From: an uncultured Pelagibacteraceae bacterium
Lineage (GTDB): Bacteria > Pseudomonadota > Alphaproteobacteria > Pelagibacterales > Pelagibacteraceae
Assembly (NCBI GenBank): GCA_902594335.1
Contig: CACJLY010000001.1
Location: 62,001 to 126,000, forward strand
DNA: 64,000 bases
Direction of reading: 5' to 3'
Each line of letters opens with the position of its first letter. Position 1 is the first letter of the stretch. A program made the translations under genes and the position numbers. Shown here one piece after another: positions 9,730 through 19,012 of the stretch. The notes under the pieces were generated by a model. It was not told the DNA's origin and ran no database searches. It was given only the letters and a program-made list of their open reading frames with translations.

Positions 9730-10287
9730 TTAATGATGGTAGTAAGGTTTTCTTGAAAAAATATTCCTGACCATTGGTTCAAATTCTTTTAAAGTCATTG
9801 ACTTATAATTTGGATCAAAAGAAGCCTGGTCATAGTTTTCACAAAAATCTATTGTTGCTTGATAATGTTCTGCATTCTTAAATTTTTCTCTTGCGTTCTT
9901 ATCTCCACCTAAGTGCTCTGCAGAATAGTAAGTTTGAAATAGACCATGGTGTAAAATAATCCAATAAGTTTTTTCTGAAACATAAGGTTTAATCACAGAA
10001 GCAGCATACTGCGAATGATTCATTGGAGCTAATTCATCTCCAAGATCGTGTAATAATGTGGCTACGACCATTTCTTCGTTTTCACCATTTTTATATGCTC
10101 TTGTTGCTGCTTGTAATGAATGTTCTAATCTTGTTATCTGATAGCCTTCAAGTGTAGTAGTTTGTGAAGCTAAATAATTTAAAATTCTATCTGCAGTTTT
10201 TCTTTCATACTGACTTTCTAACTTTTCCAAAAGTTGATAGTCATCTTTAGTACCATACTTCATTTCTGTAAAACTTACTTTTTTCAT
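9730..10287 (-). CDS. HD-domain protein (PhnZ/MIOX-like diiron oxygenase or phosphohydrolase)
   Basis: This 185-residue protein has an HD-domain metal site: His56 in RLEHSLQAATRA, His80-Asp81 in LLHDLGD, His91, His113-114 in ILHHGLF, and Asp153 in ENYDQAS. The 24-residue spacing from the first His to the HD pair, and the LEHSLQ-A-TRA wording, recall PhnZ, TmpB and inositol-oxygenase type mixed-valence diiron enzymes as well as plain HD hydrolases. No phosphonate partner gene (phnY, tmpA) is nearby. It starts 1 nt after purF and is followed at once by the DUF255 gene. The HD fold is well supported; the choice between hydrolase and oxygenase is open. Confidence 0.8.
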   Translation of the reverse strand: MKKVSFTEMKYGTKDDYQLLEKLESQYERKTADRILNYLASQTTTLEGYQITRLEHSLQAATRAYKNGENEEMVVATLLHDLGDELAPMNHSQYAASVIKPYVSEKTYWIILHHGLFQTYYSAEHLGGDKNAREKFKNAEHYQATIDFCENYDQASFDPNYKSMTLKEFEPMVRNIFSRKPYYHH

Positions 10288-10288
10288 A

Positions 10289-11758
10289 TTAATTATTCGA
10301 TGCAGTACTCAATAAGGAAAGTTGGGTTACTTTATCTTCACCTAGCTCATCAATTATCTTCACGGGGTATTCACCTGTGAAGTGGTGATCAGTTAATTGA
10401 GGATAATTTTCATTTCTTTTTTCAAATCCCATTCCTAAATATAAACCATTCAAACTTAAGAATTTTAGTGATTTTGCCTTAATAAATTCACATATTTCAG
10501 CTGTGGATTTGTTTGCTGCTAAAAGTTCTTTTTTTGTTGGTGTATCAACACCATAAAAATCAGGAAATTTAATTTCGGGGCTTGCTATTCTCACATGAAC
10601 TTCTTTTGCTCCAGAATCGTATAACATCTTCACTATTTTTGACGATGTAGTGCCTCTAACAAGTGAGTCATCAACTAGAATTATTCTTTTATCTTTAATC
10701 ACAGAAATATTTGGATTTAATTTTAACTTAACTCCTAAACTTCTAATTTGTTGAGATGGTTCAATAAAAGTCCTTCCAACATAATGGTTTCTAATTAAAC
10801 CTAAATCAAATTTTAGATCTTTTTCCTCAGCATATCCTAATGCTGCAGCGTTCCCGGAGTCTGGAACAGGTACAACTAGATCTGCCTCTATTTCATCCTC
10901 TTTTGCTAACTGTAAGCCAAAGTTTTTTCTATATTCATATGCAGTTTTGCCGTTTAAAATACTATCTGGCCTAGAGAAATAAATATATTCAAATACGCAA
11001 GGTCTAATCTTTTTTGGTGGAAATGGTTTAATACTCTTTAACTCATCATTTTCAATATAAACAATTTCTCCATTTTCAACTTCTCTTACAAATTTTGCTC
11101 CTATAATATCAAACGCACATGTTTCAGAGGCAAATACATATGAGTTTTTCAATTTACCAATTACTAATGGTCTAATTCCGTACGGATCTCTTACACCTAT
11201 TAGAGTATTTTGTGTCATCATTACAAGTGCATAACCACCTTGAATTTGAAATATAGCATCTATGATTTTATCTATCGTTTTTACTCTTTTTGATTTAGCA
11301 ATTAATTGAACAATGGTTTCAGTATCAGATGTTGTATAAAATATAGCACCATCCTGAACTAATTTATTCCTTAAAGTTATAGCATTTGTAAGATTACCAT
11401 TATGTGCAACACCAATACCACCTGCATTGGTATCAGCAAAAAAAGGTTGCACATTCCTTAAAGCAGTTCCACCTGTCGTTGAGTAGCGATTATGACCAAT
11501 TGCATATTTTCCAGGAAGTTTTTTTAAAACTTTTTCATCGTTAAAGTTATCTCCAACTAACCCGAATCTTTTTTCTGAATGATATTTTTCTCCATCGTAT
11601 GAAACAATACCGCAGCCTTCTTGCCCTCTATGTTGAAGGGCATGAAGACCTAAAGCGGTAAGGGTAGAGGCATCAGTGGAATTGCTTATTCCAAATACTG
11701 CACACTCTTCCTTAATTTTAGGATTATATATCTTGAACTTTTTCTTTAGTTTCTTCAT
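10289..11758 (-). CDS. purF: Amidophosphoribosyltransferase
   Basis: This 489-residue enzyme catalyses the first committed step of purine synthesis, transferring glutamine amide nitrogen to PRPP. It has an N-terminal Ntn glutaminase domain and a C-terminal phosphoribosyltransferase domain with the PRPP loop VDDSLVRGTTS near residue 345. The nucleophile should be Cys19 in EECAVFGI, so an 18-residue propeptide would be removed on maturation. Where Bacillus-type enzymes carry Fe-S cysteines near the C-terminus, this protein reads TDHHFTGEYP, so no cluster is expected. It overlaps cvpA by 35 nt, a common gene pairing. Confidence 0.95.
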   Translation of the reverse strand: MKKLKKKFKIYNPKIKEECAVFGISNSTDASTLTALGLHALQHRGQEGCGIVSYDGEKYHSEKRFGLVGDNFNDEKVLKKLPGKYAIGHNRYSTTGGTALRNVQPFFADTNAGGIGVAHNGNLTNAITLRNKLVQDGAIFYTTSDTETIVQLIAKSKRVKTIDKIIDAIFQIQGGYALVMMTQNTLIGVRDPYGIRPLVIGKLKNSYVFASETCAFDIIGAKFVREVENGEIVYIENDELKSIKPFPPKKIRPCVFEYIYFSRPDSILNGKTAYEYRKNFGLQLAKEDEIEADLVVPVPDSGNAAALGYAEEKDLKFDLGLIRNHYVGRTFIEPSQQIRSLGVKLKLNPNISVIKDKRIILVDDSLVRGTTSSKIVKMLYDSGAKEVHVRIASPEIKFPDFYGVDTPTKKELLAANKSTAEICEFIKAKSLKFLSLNGLYLGMGFEKRNENYPQLTDHHFTGEYPVKIIDELGEDKVTQLSLLSTASNN

Positions 11759-12266
11759 ATTCTTTTTTATCAGGAAATTCTTTTATAAGATAGTTACTGC
11801 CTTTTTCAACCCATGCGTATGTAAAAGCATCATCTAAATTAATTGGCCATTTTTTGTGGTTATAGATGATGTTTATAGTTGTATAAATACATACAACTAT
11901 AACGTAAGCCCTAATAAATCCAAAAAAGAAACCAAAGATTCTATCTAGATTTCCTAATCCAGAGTAAGTGACTGCTCTATTAATTCCTTTGTTTATTAAT
12001 AAAATTAAAAAAATAATTATTATGAATAATCCTATACCAACTGCTAGATCAAGGACATATTCGCTATCAATTATATCCTCAAAATATGGCTTTACTTTTG
12101 GAAATAGAAATAGAGTAACAACATAAGCTAAAAGCCATTTAGAGGCTGACAAAATACTCAATAAAAAACCTTTTTTTGTACATGTAATCAAGGATAGTGC
12201 TGTGAAAACTAAATAAACAATATCAAAGGTATATAGTTCAGTAAAAAAATCTTTTACAACTTCCAT
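11724..12266 (-). CDS. cvpA: CvpA family membrane protein
   Basis: This 180-residue protein has four hydrophobic helices in the first 125 residues, and the pattern FDIVYLVFTALSLITCTKKGF that opens CvpA proteins (DxxxG-like segment). A hydrophilic Lys/Glu tail follows. CvpA was named for colicin V production in E. coli; a role in envelope homeostasis or purine-linked physiology is suspected but unresolved. Its 3' end overlaps purF by 35 nt, the same partner as in many proteobacteria. It lies 3 nt after the RND exporter gene. Confidence 0.85.
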   Translation of the reverse strand: MEVVKDFFTELYTFDIVYLVFTALSLITCTKKGFLLSILSASKWLLAYVVTLFLFPKVKPYFEDIIDSEYVLDLAVGIGLFIIIIFLILLINKGINRAVTYSGLGNLDRIFGFFFGFIRAYVIVVCIYTTINIIYNHKKWPINLDDAFTYAWVEKGSNYLIKEFPDKKEYEETKEKVQDI

Positions 12267-12269
12267 TAA

Positions 12270-14642
12270 TTATTTAATCTTAAAAGGTTTAAGTACTAAA
12301 AGTAAAGATGGCAATAATGTTAAAACTGATATCATTGCAAATAGCATTGCTAACCCAGTAAAGACACCAAAATATATAGTTGGTATAAAATTAGATAAAA
12401 CCAAAATAGAAAACCCAAATACAATTGTTATAGATGTATTTAGTATCGCCACTCCTACTGTCGAATGGCAATATTTAAGCGTTTTATTATAATCTTTTAT
12501 TTTATTCAATTCTTCCCTAAACCTATAAATATAATGAATGCTATTATCTACAGCAATACCAATTGTGATAGCGGCAATTGTAATTGTCATCATATCTAGA
12601 GGGATGCCGGCCAAACCAATTATTCCCAGAATAAAAAAAGCTGCAATAAAATTTGGTATTACACCAATTAGTGAAATTTTAATATTTCTAAAAAGAATTA
12701 AAAACATAAAAAATATTCCAACCATCACAAAACCAAGAGTTAAGATTTGGGATTTAAATAAACTTTGAAGTAAATTATTGAACAATATAAGTACACCGCC
12801 AAGTTTAAATTCATCTTTACTGATTTTTAATTTATTTTCTAAATCAAAATTAATTTGATTAATCAGATCATTTCTTCTCAATCCATCTAAAGAGTCTTTT
12901 ATTCTTAAACTTATTCGAGCTTCAGATTCTTTGATAGATATATATGGGTCTACTATTTCTTTTTTAATATTATCTGGAATTTTAGTATACAGAACTCCCA
13001 TTTCCAACGTTCCAAGCGGTTTATTATTATTTAATTTTGTTGCAACTTCAATTATTGATGAAAAGGATAGAACTTTACCAACAGCATCAATACTATCTAA
13101 ATAATTGTGAACTCGAGTTATTTTATTAATTTTATCTTTTGTAAACCAATATTTATTGTCATTTTCATCTTCATCACCCCAATCATTTTCACTATCTGTT
13201 TCTTCATCTTCATCTTTTGGAAATTTTAAAATTACTTCTAACGGAGTTGTTCCACCCAGCTTTTCATCTATTAACTTCATGCCTTTATAAATCTCTGTAT
13301 TTTTGTCAAAATAATTGATGAAACTATTTTCAACTTCTAATTTTGAGATACCAAAAATGCTTAAAAATATAATAATCCCAGTTAAACCAAATATGTAATT
13401 TTTATTTTTAATTGATAATATTCCTAGATATCTTGTTATTTTTGATTCTTTTTCCTCAGTTAATCGAACATTTGAGTTTTGGACAAAACTTAACAACGTA
13501 GGAAGAAGTGTGAATGTAATTGTTAGCGAGGTTATTAGTCCAAAAGTCATCATCCATCCAAAATCTATAATTGGTTTTATGTCACTAAAAATTAACGACA
13601 TAAAAGCACATATCGTTGTTAAGACAGTATAAAATATTGGCCAAATCATTTTTCTTGTTGTCAAAATTAAAATTTCAAATTTTTTCTTTCTTGGAAACTG
13701 TTTGTTTAATTGCAAAAACCTAGTACTCATATGAATATTCATTGCCATTGTAAGAATTAACATTAATGCGATAAAGTTTGATGAAATTACTGTTACTTTC
13801 CACCCAACCAAACCCAGAAAACCCATCATAAATACAACCGAAAAGAAACAGCTACTGATCGGAATTATTATCCAAATTATTTTTTTGAACACATACCAAA
13901 GTGTTAAGATGATAAAAAGCAATACCCCAATTCCAAACGTAATAATATCATTTTTAATAAAAGTCATCATATCATCTGCTATCATTGGAATTCCCCCAAG
14001 ATAAATCTGTGTACTTTGATTATGATTTTTTATTACTTTTCTAATTTCTAAGATATTTTGATGTCGCTCTTTTTTAATTTTATCTTTATAAACCTCTAAT
14101 TCTTTATTGGTCTTTATATCTTTATCTGCTTTATTTGGTTTTATATATACAATGATACCACTTGTTTTTCCGTCCTCACTAATCACAAAGTTTCTAAATA
14201 CTGGACTGTTTAAGATTTCATTAAATCCTCGGTCTTTATCTATATTCTTACTTATTAACGTTTTAAAATTTTGAATACGTTCAATTAAACTATCATCTGT
14301 TGCTTCTAATAAAGGAATATCTAAAAGTGTAACAACATTATGAACCCAGTTTAGTGATTTCAACTCTTTTTTTAATTCAGATAGATTTTTAATTGTGTCC
14401 TGCGAATTCATTTTACTATCTGGGGAATAGGTGAGCACTAGAAATTCCTTAGCACCATATCTATCATTTATTTCGTTTAAATATTTAAGATCTGGATCAT
14501 TTTCTAGTAATAATGTTTCTGAACTTGCATCTAAGCGAAAATCTTTAGAAAAGTAAAAAGAGGTAATTAATATTAACACTAAGATCGAAAAAACTAGCCT
14601 AGGTTTTTCTATAATATTTTTTTGATAAAAATTAGCTAACAT
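12270..14642 (-). CDS. MMPL/RND superfamily exporter
   Basis: This is a 790-residue inner-membrane protein with the RND duplication: one N-terminal helix, a periplasmic domain, five clustered helices around residues 235-385, then a second set around 420 and 630-785. The helix-4-like motif is present in both halves (for example AAITIGIAVDNSIHYIYRFREE near residue 700). The length and MMPL organisation resemble hopanoid or lipid exporters (HpnN-like) more than multidrug AcrB pumps. A strongly acidic stretch of Asp/Glu/Asn sits near residues 475-495 in the second periplasmic domain. It lies where alr-radA are usually found between dnaB and cvpA in related bacteria. The substrate is unknown. Confidence 0.83.
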   Translation of the reverse strand: MLANFYQKNIIEKPRLVFSILVLILITSFYFSKDFRLDASSETLLLENDPDLKYLNEINDRYGAKEFLVLTYSPDSKMNSQDTIKNLSELKKELKSLNWVHNVVTLLDIPLLEATDDSLIERIQNFKTLISKNIDKDRGFNEILNSPVFRNFVISEDGKTSGIIVYIKPNKADKDIKTNKELEVYKDKIKKERHQNILEIRKVIKNHNQSTQIYLGGIPMIADDMMTFIKNDIITFGIGVLLFIILTLWYVFKKIIWIIIPISSCFFSVVFMMGFLGLVGWKVTVISSNFIALMLILTMAMNIHMSTRFLQLNKQFPRKKKFEILILTTRKMIWPIFYTVLTTICAFMSLIFSDIKPIIDFGWMMTFGLITSLTITFTLLPTLLSFVQNSNVRLTEEKESKITRYLGILSIKNKNYIFGLTGIIIFLSIFGISKLEVENSFINYFDKNTEIYKGMKLIDEKLGGTTPLEVILKFPKDEDEETDSENDWGDEDENDNKYWFTKDKINKITRVHNYLDSIDAVGKVLSFSSIIEVATKLNNNKPLGTLEMGVLYTKIPDNIKKEIVDPYISIKESEARISLRIKDSLDGLRRNDLINQINFDLENKLKISKDEFKLGGVLILFNNLLQSLFKSQILTLGFVMVGIFFMFLILFRNIKISLIGVIPNFIAAFFILGIIGLAGIPLDMMTITIAAITIGIAVDNSIHYIYRFREELNKIKDYNKTLKYCHSTVGVAILNTSITIVFGFSILVLSNFIPTIYFGVFTGLAMLFAMISVLTLLPSLLLVLKPFKIK

Positions 14643-14667
14643 TGAATATTAGCTTTTATAATTTATA

Positions 14668-16083
14668 TTAATTATTTTGAATATCTTTAAATTTGGTAAA
14701 CATTTCCTCAAATTCAAGCATTATTGTACCAGTTGGCCCATGTCTTTGTTTAAGTATGAGTAGTTCAGCTAAATGTGATATTTCATTCATTTTTGCCTGC
14801 CATTCAGCATGTTCAACAGTTGCAGGTCTTGGCTCTTTATTTTTTAAATAGTATGACTCTCTGAAGACAAACATGACAACATCAGCATCTTGCTCTATTG
14901 ATCCAGACTCTCTTAGATCTGAAAGTAAAGGTTTTTTGTCATCTCTTTGCTCAACTGCCCTAGATAATTGAGAAAGTGCCAAAACAGGAACTGATAACTC
15001 TTTAGCAATGGCTTTCAGTCCTTGAGTTATCTCAGAAATTTCTTGAACACGTCCATCCTTAAAATTTGTTCCTCTCATCAATTGAATATAATCAATTACG
15101 ACCATGTCCAGTCCATGGACTCTTTTAATTCTTCTGGCTCTATTACTAAGTGCTGCAATAGTTATCGCTGGTGTTTCATCAATATACAGTGGAAGCTCTG
15201 CTATATTTTTTGAAGTCTCTATAAACTTATCAAATTGTTCATCAGAAATTTTTCCTCTTCTAATATCATTAGATTTTATTCTAGATTGTTCAGCAAGAAT
15301 TCTTGTTGATAATTGTTCTGAGGACATTTCTAAAGAAAAAAAAGCTATACAAGATTTTTCACCTTTATCTTGAATATTTTTTGCAGCATGAAATGCAATG
15401 TTTGTAGCTAACGCCGTTTTACCCATCGATGGTCTACCAGCAATTATAATTAAATCAGATTTATGCATACCCCCCAGTCTATCGTCTAAATCTCTTAGTC
15501 CAGTTGGGACGCCTACAATACCTTCCTCATTTTTATAAGCATTGGAAGCCATTTCAATAGTTTGTTGCATTGCTTCATCAAATTTAATAAGTGAAGAGCT
15601 GAAAGATCCTCCTTCGGCCAAATCAAATAAAGATTTTTCAAAACTCTCAATTATATGTTTTCCATCATTATTCAAATCATTAAGCTTGGCTGTATCAATT
15701 ATATTGTCTGAAATTTTAATAAGTTCTCTTTTTACATACAAATCATAAATAAGTTTAGAGTATTCAATACTTTGTCTTGAGGAAGTAGAAAATTTTGTAA
15801 TTTTAACAAGATATTCAGGAATATTTAATTCATCATTTTCATTTTCAAAATGATTTTTTAAAGTGATCGGATTTGCCAGCATTCCTTTAGAAATTAACTT
15901 TTCAATAGCACCAAATATTTTTTGGTGCATTGGATCATAAAAATTTTCACTCTTAATTAATAAACTAATTTCATCAAATGTTTCATTAGCAAGCAATATT
16001 GAACCAATTACTGACTGTTCAGCCTCTACATTATTAGGAAGCTCATCAAATTTTGTTTTAACTAAATTTAGTGGTCGAGACAC
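14668..16083 (-). CDS. dnaB: Replicative DNA helicase DnaB
   Basis: This 471-residue hexameric helicase unwinds DNA at the replication fork. The N-terminal primase-interacting domain (NNVEAEQSVIGSILL) is followed by a linker and a RecA-like motor with Walker A GRPSMGKTALA near residue 213, Walker B MVVIDYIQLM near 320, and the C-terminal SDLRESGSIEQDADVV signature. No intein is present; the length is normal. It lies 66 nt downstream of rplI, in the conserved rpsF-rpsR-rplI-dnaB order. Confidence 0.96.
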   Translation of the reverse strand: MSRPLNLVKTKFDELPNNVEAEQSVIGSILLANETFDEISLLIKSENFYDPMHQKIFGAIEKLISKGMLANPITLKNHFENENDELNIPEYLVKITKFSTSSRQSIEYSKLIYDLYVKRELIKISDNIIDTAKLNDLNNDGKHIIESFEKSLFDLAEGGSFSSSLIKFDEAMQQTIEMASNAYKNEEGIVGVPTGLRDLDDRLGGMHKSDLIIIAGRPSMGKTALATNIAFHAAKNIQDKGEKSCIAFFSLEMSSEQLSTRILAEQSRIKSNDIRRGKISDEQFDKFIETSKNIAELPLYIDETPAITIAALSNRARRIKRVHGLDMVVIDYIQLMRGTNFKDGRVQEISEITQGLKAIAKELSVPVLALSQLSRAVEQRDDKKPLLSDLRESGSIEQDADVVMFVFRESYYLKNKEPRPATVEHAEWQAKMNEISHLAELLILKQRHGPTGTIMLEFEEMFTKFKDIQNN

Positions 16084-16149
16084 AATTTAAAATACAGAAA
16101 TAAGAATTAAAAACAAATCTTTAGTTGTGCTGGGGAGAATTATGTATAA

Positions 16150-16608
16150 TTATTTTAATTCTTCTTGGGCTATTGTCTTAATTACAATCTGTGTTTGAAC
16201 TTCAGAATGTAAATTAATTAAAACCTCAAAATTACCAATTGATTTGATTTCTTTTGAAGGTTGTATCAATGAAGGATTAATTTTAACTTGTTCATTTTCC
16301 TCTAATACTTTTGATATTTCAGTAGGTTTAACAGAGCCATAAAGCTCTTTATTTTCAGTGCTTAACTTCCTAATCTCATATTGCTTATTTTTTATTTTTT
16401 CGTGAATTAATTTAGCTTCTTTTTTTTTATCTTGATCCTTTTTGTTTAAATCTTGCTTAATTTTTTCTACTTCTTTAATATTTTCATTAGATGCAAATAA
16501 AGCTTTTTTTTTAGATATAAGATAATTCCTTGCAAATCCTCTTTTAACATCAATTATTTCTCCAATTGATCCAACTTTTCTTACATTTTCTAATAATATA
16601 ACTTTCAT
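16150..16608 (-). CDS. rplI: 50S ribosomal protein L9
   Basis: This 152-residue protein has the L9 layout: an N-terminal rRNA-binding domain (MKVILLENVRKVGSIGE, then VKRGFARNYLI), a long charged central helix, and a C-terminal globular domain (ELYGSVKPTEI). It binds 23S rRNA at the base of the L1 stalk region. It begins 1 nt after rpsR ends and is part of the S6-S18-L9 operon. Confidence 0.96.
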   Translation of the reverse strand: MKVILLENVRKVGSIGEIIDVKRGFARNYLISKKKALFASNENIKEVEKIKQDLNKKDQDKKKEAKLIHEKIKNKQYEIRKLSTENKELYGSVKPTEISKVLEENEQVKINPSLIQPSKEIKSIGNFEVLINLHSEVQTQIVIKTIAQEELK

Positions 16609-16609
16609 T

Positions 16610-16879
16610 TTATAGTAATGCTAAATTTCGTGCTCTTTTAATTGACAGGGATAATTCTCTTTGTTTTTTTTGACTAACTGATGTTATTCTTGATGGTAAA
16701 ATTTTTCCATTTTCAGAAATATACCTCTTTAATAATTTAATATTCTTATAATCGACAACAGGAGCTCCTTTACCTGATAAAGGACATTTTTTTTTAAATT
16801 TGTATTTTTGATTTTGAAAAATACTTAACTTAGCAAAGTTACTTTGCCTAGGTTTTTTTTTATTATTTTTCCTTTTCAT
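16610..16879 (-). CDS. rpsR: 30S ribosomal protein S18
   Basis: This 89-residue basic protein carries the S18 core [25 protein letters not shown]-type signature (here split by the window's own residues) and ends with RARNLALL. It pairs with S6 on the 30S platform. It sits 3 nt after rpsF and 1 nt before rplI, consistent with a co-transcribed ribosomal operon. The N-terminal extension is very Lys/Arg rich. Confidence 0.96.
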   Translation of the reverse strand: MKRKNNKKKPRQSNFAKLSIFQNQKYKFKKKCPLSGKGAPVVDYKNIKLLKRYISENGKILPSRITSVSQKKQRELSLSIKRARNLALL

Positions 16880-16882
16880 TAT

Positions 16883-17227
16883 TTATTTATTTACGAAATC
16901 TTTTTCATTGTTTTTTTTAAAGTAATCTGTTTTCAAGTCAAATTTATTGACTTTAACAGTTAAATATCTGAGTAAATTTTTATCTATTTTTTCATTTTTT
17001 TCCAATTCAGAGATTATACTTCCATCACCTTTGATTTTAAAATGTATATAATTTCCTTTTTTATTTTTTTTTATTAAATATGAAAGGTTCATTAGTCCCC
17101 AATTTTCTAGTTTAACAATATCACCCTCAAGCTTTTCAACAATTTTAGAGTATTTCTCCTCAAGCTGCTTTAATTGTGCTGGGCTTACGTCTTGTCTTGC
17201 TATAATCGTATGCTCATATAAGTTCAT
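16883..17227 (-). CDS. rpsF: 30S ribosomal protein S6
   Basis: This 114-residue protein opens with MNLYEHTIIARQDVS and carries the central KLENWGLMNLSYLIKKNKKGNY segment of S6, which contacts S18 in the 30S platform. It is the first gene of a minus-strand run that continues through rpsR, rplI, dnaB and on to 1218. The upstream gap to the divergent fabD is 84 nt and holds opposing AT-rich -10-like elements. I could not make out a convincing S6:S18 leader RNA motif there. Confidence 0.95.
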   Translation of the reverse strand: MNLYEHTIIARQDVSPAQLKQLEEKYSKIVEKLEGDIVKLENWGLMNLSYLIKKNKKGNYIHFKIKGDGSIISELEKNEKIDKNLLRYLTVKVNKFDLKTDYFKKNNEKDFVNK

Positions 17228-17258
17228 AATAATTCTTTTAAAAAAGAGAGGATATACT

Positions 17259-17266
17259 ATTATAAT
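17259..17266. promoter_or_regulatory. Overlapping opposing -10 elements between rpsF and fabD
   Basis: The 8-nt stretch ATTATAAT contains TATAAT on the plus strand (17261-17266) and TATAAT on the minus strand (17259-17264). It lies 32 nt upstream of the rpsF start and 46 nt upstream of fabD, a plausible place for both promoters. Matching -35 boxes are weak on both strands. In such AT-rich DNA, TATAAT matches arise by chance, so this is tentative. Confidence 0.35.
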
Positions 17267-17311
17267 TTTTTAATTACAATATAAAAAATAAGGTTTTTAC
17301 TTATATTTTCT

Positions 17312-18232
17312 ATGTTTTCTGTTTTATTTCCTGGCCAAGGTTCACAATCAGTTGGAATGGCGAAAGACCTATATGATAATTTTGACTATATAAAGGATCT
17401 TTTTAAAGAGGCTGACGATACTCTGAGTCTTTCGCTAAGTAAACTAATTTTTGAAGGACCAAAAGAAATACTTGATGAAACAGAAAATACTCAGCCAGCT
17501 ATTTTTTTGGTAAGTTATGCAATTTTTAATGTAATAAAAAAAGAAACATCATTTGATATTACTACTGCAAATTTTTTTGCTGGACATTCACTGGGAGAAT
17601 ATTCAGCTTTAGCCTGCTCAAATGTTATAAATTTTAATGAAACAATAAAACTTTTAAAAATAAGAGGAAACGCAATGCAAAATGCAGTTCCAAAAAAGCA
17701 AGGTGGAATGGTTGCTGTGTTGGGAGTAGACACTAGTAAAATTGAAGAGATACTTAAAAATAATAAAAGCAAATTTGAGTGTTTTTTAGCTAACGATAAT
17801 TCAATTGGACAAATAGTAATAAGTGGAAAAATAAACGATCTAGATAATTTTATAGACGAACTTAAGAAACTTAATATCAGAAATATTAAATTACCAGTTT
17901 CTGCACCATTTCACTGTAGATTAATGAAACCTGCTACTGAAATAATGAGTAAAAAGATAGAAGAGATAAATTTTTTAGTTCCACAAAATAAGATAGTTTC
18001 AAATGTAACCGCTGTACCATCAGACAATCCAGATAGAATTAAAAATCTTCTAATAGATCAAATAGAAAAACCGGTTCGTTGGCGAGAAAGTATTATAAAT
18101 ATGATAAACCTTGGAAGTAAAAAGTTTATTGAAATTGGTCCTGGCAAGGTATTGTCTGGTCTTGTAAAAAGAATTGATAGAAATTTAGAATTAATTCAAG
18201 TAAACAATATAGATGATCTTAAAAATATATGA
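17312..18232 (+). CDS. fabD: Malonyl-CoA:ACP transacylase
   Basis: This 306-residue enzyme loads malonyl groups onto acyl carrier protein for fatty-acid elongation. The N-terminus has PGQGSQSVGMAKDL, the active-site Ser is in GHSLGEYSALA near residue 92, and the His partner is in APFHCRLM near 200. It overlaps fabG by 4 nt (ATGA) and is followed by acpP, giving the usual fabD-fabG-acpP unit. Confidence 0.95.
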   Translation: MFSVLFPGQGSQSVGMAKDLYDNFDYIKDLFKEADDTLSLSLSKLIFEGPKEILDETENTQPAIFLVSYAIFNVIKKETSFDITTANFFAGHSLGEYSALACSNVINFNETIKLLKIRGNAMQNAVPKKQGGMVAVLGVDTSKIEEILKNNKSKFECFLANDNSIGQIVISGKINDLDNFIDELKKLNIRNIKLPVSAPFHCRLMKPATEIMSKKIEEINFLVPQNKIVSNVTAVPSDNPDRIKNLLIDQIEKPVRWRESIINMINLGSKKFIEIGPGKVLSGLVKRIDRNLELIQVNNIDDLKNI

Positions 18233-18966
18233 TTAATTTAAAAGATTTAAATGTAATTTTGACTGGGGCGACTGGCGTTATTGGTAATTCAATATTGAAT
18301 AAATTAATTGAGGGAGGAGCAAGAATTTTGGCTACAGGTACGAACGAGGAAAATTTAAATAAAATACAAGATAAGTATAAAAGTATAAGTGTTTTAAAAT
18401 TTGACATGGCTGATCATAAAAAAATAGAACAGTTCGTTGAAGATTGTAACAAAGTTTTATCAAACAAAATTGATGTATTAGTGAATAATGCTGGTATTAC
18501 ATTAGATAATCTATCAATTAGAATGAAAGATGAAGAGTGGAAAAAAGTTATTGATTTAAACCTTACTTCAACATTTTTAATTACAAAAAATGTAATAAAA
18601 AAAATGTTGAAATATAGAAATGGTAAAATAATTAACGTAACATCCGTAGTGGGACACTCTGGGAATATAGGTCAGGCAAATTATGCGGCGTCTAAGGCAG
18701 GAATAATTGCAATGTCAAAAAGTATGGCTTTAGAATATGGAAAAAAAAATATTACAGTAAATTGTGTATCCCCAGGTTTTATAATATCTAATATGACGAA
18801 TAAAATAACTGAAGAGCATACAGAATTACTAAAATCCAGAATATCCTTAAATAAATTTGGAAATCCAGACGATGTTGCTAATACAATTGCATTTTTATCA
18901 TCCAATCTAGCAGATTATATAACAGGTGAGACTATACATGTTAATGGAGGAATGTATTTTAGTTGA
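18229..18966 (+). CDS. fabG: 3-oxoacyl-ACP reductase
   Basis: This 245-residue short-chain dehydrogenase reduces 3-oxoacyl-ACP with NADPH. The cofactor loop is TGATGVIGNS, followed by NNAG near residue 87, the catalytic Ser in NVTSVVGHSG, and YAASKAG carrying the Tyr and Lys near 150. The C-terminus GETIHVNGGMY is typical of FabG. Its position between fabD and acpP supports FabG over other short-chain dehydrogenases. Confidence 0.95.
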   Translation: MINLKDLNVILTGATGVIGNSILNKLIEGGARILATGTNEENLNKIQDKYKSISVLKFDMADHKKIEQFVEDCNKVLSNKIDVLVNNAGITLDNLSIRMKDEEWKKVIDLNLTSTFLITKNVIKKMLKYRNGKIINVTSVVGHSGNIGQANYAASKAGIIAMSKSMALEYGKKNITVNCVSPGFIISNMTNKITEEHTELLKSRISLNKFGNPDDVANTIAFLSSNLADYITGETIHVNGGMYFS

Positions 18967-18969
18967 CAA

Positions 18970-18988
18970 AATAAATAAAATATTTATT
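18970..18988. other. Perfect AT-only inverted repeat between fabG and acpP
   Basis: AATAAATA (18970-18977) and TATTTATT (18981-18988) form an 8-bp stem around a 3-nt AAA loop in the 46-nt fabG-acpP spacer. The stem has no G or C, so it would be weak in RNA. It might act in mRNA processing so that acpP is expressed more than fabG, or it may be chance in AT-rich DNA. Confidence 0.25.
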
Positions 18989-19012
18989 AACAAAATAACT
19001 TAAAGGAACAAA

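Noticed and set aside
7788-9782. 664-residue form of the DUF255 protein
   Set aside because: The extra 18 residues overlap the HD gene and do not resemble the family; the TTG at 9728 gives the expected N-terminus.
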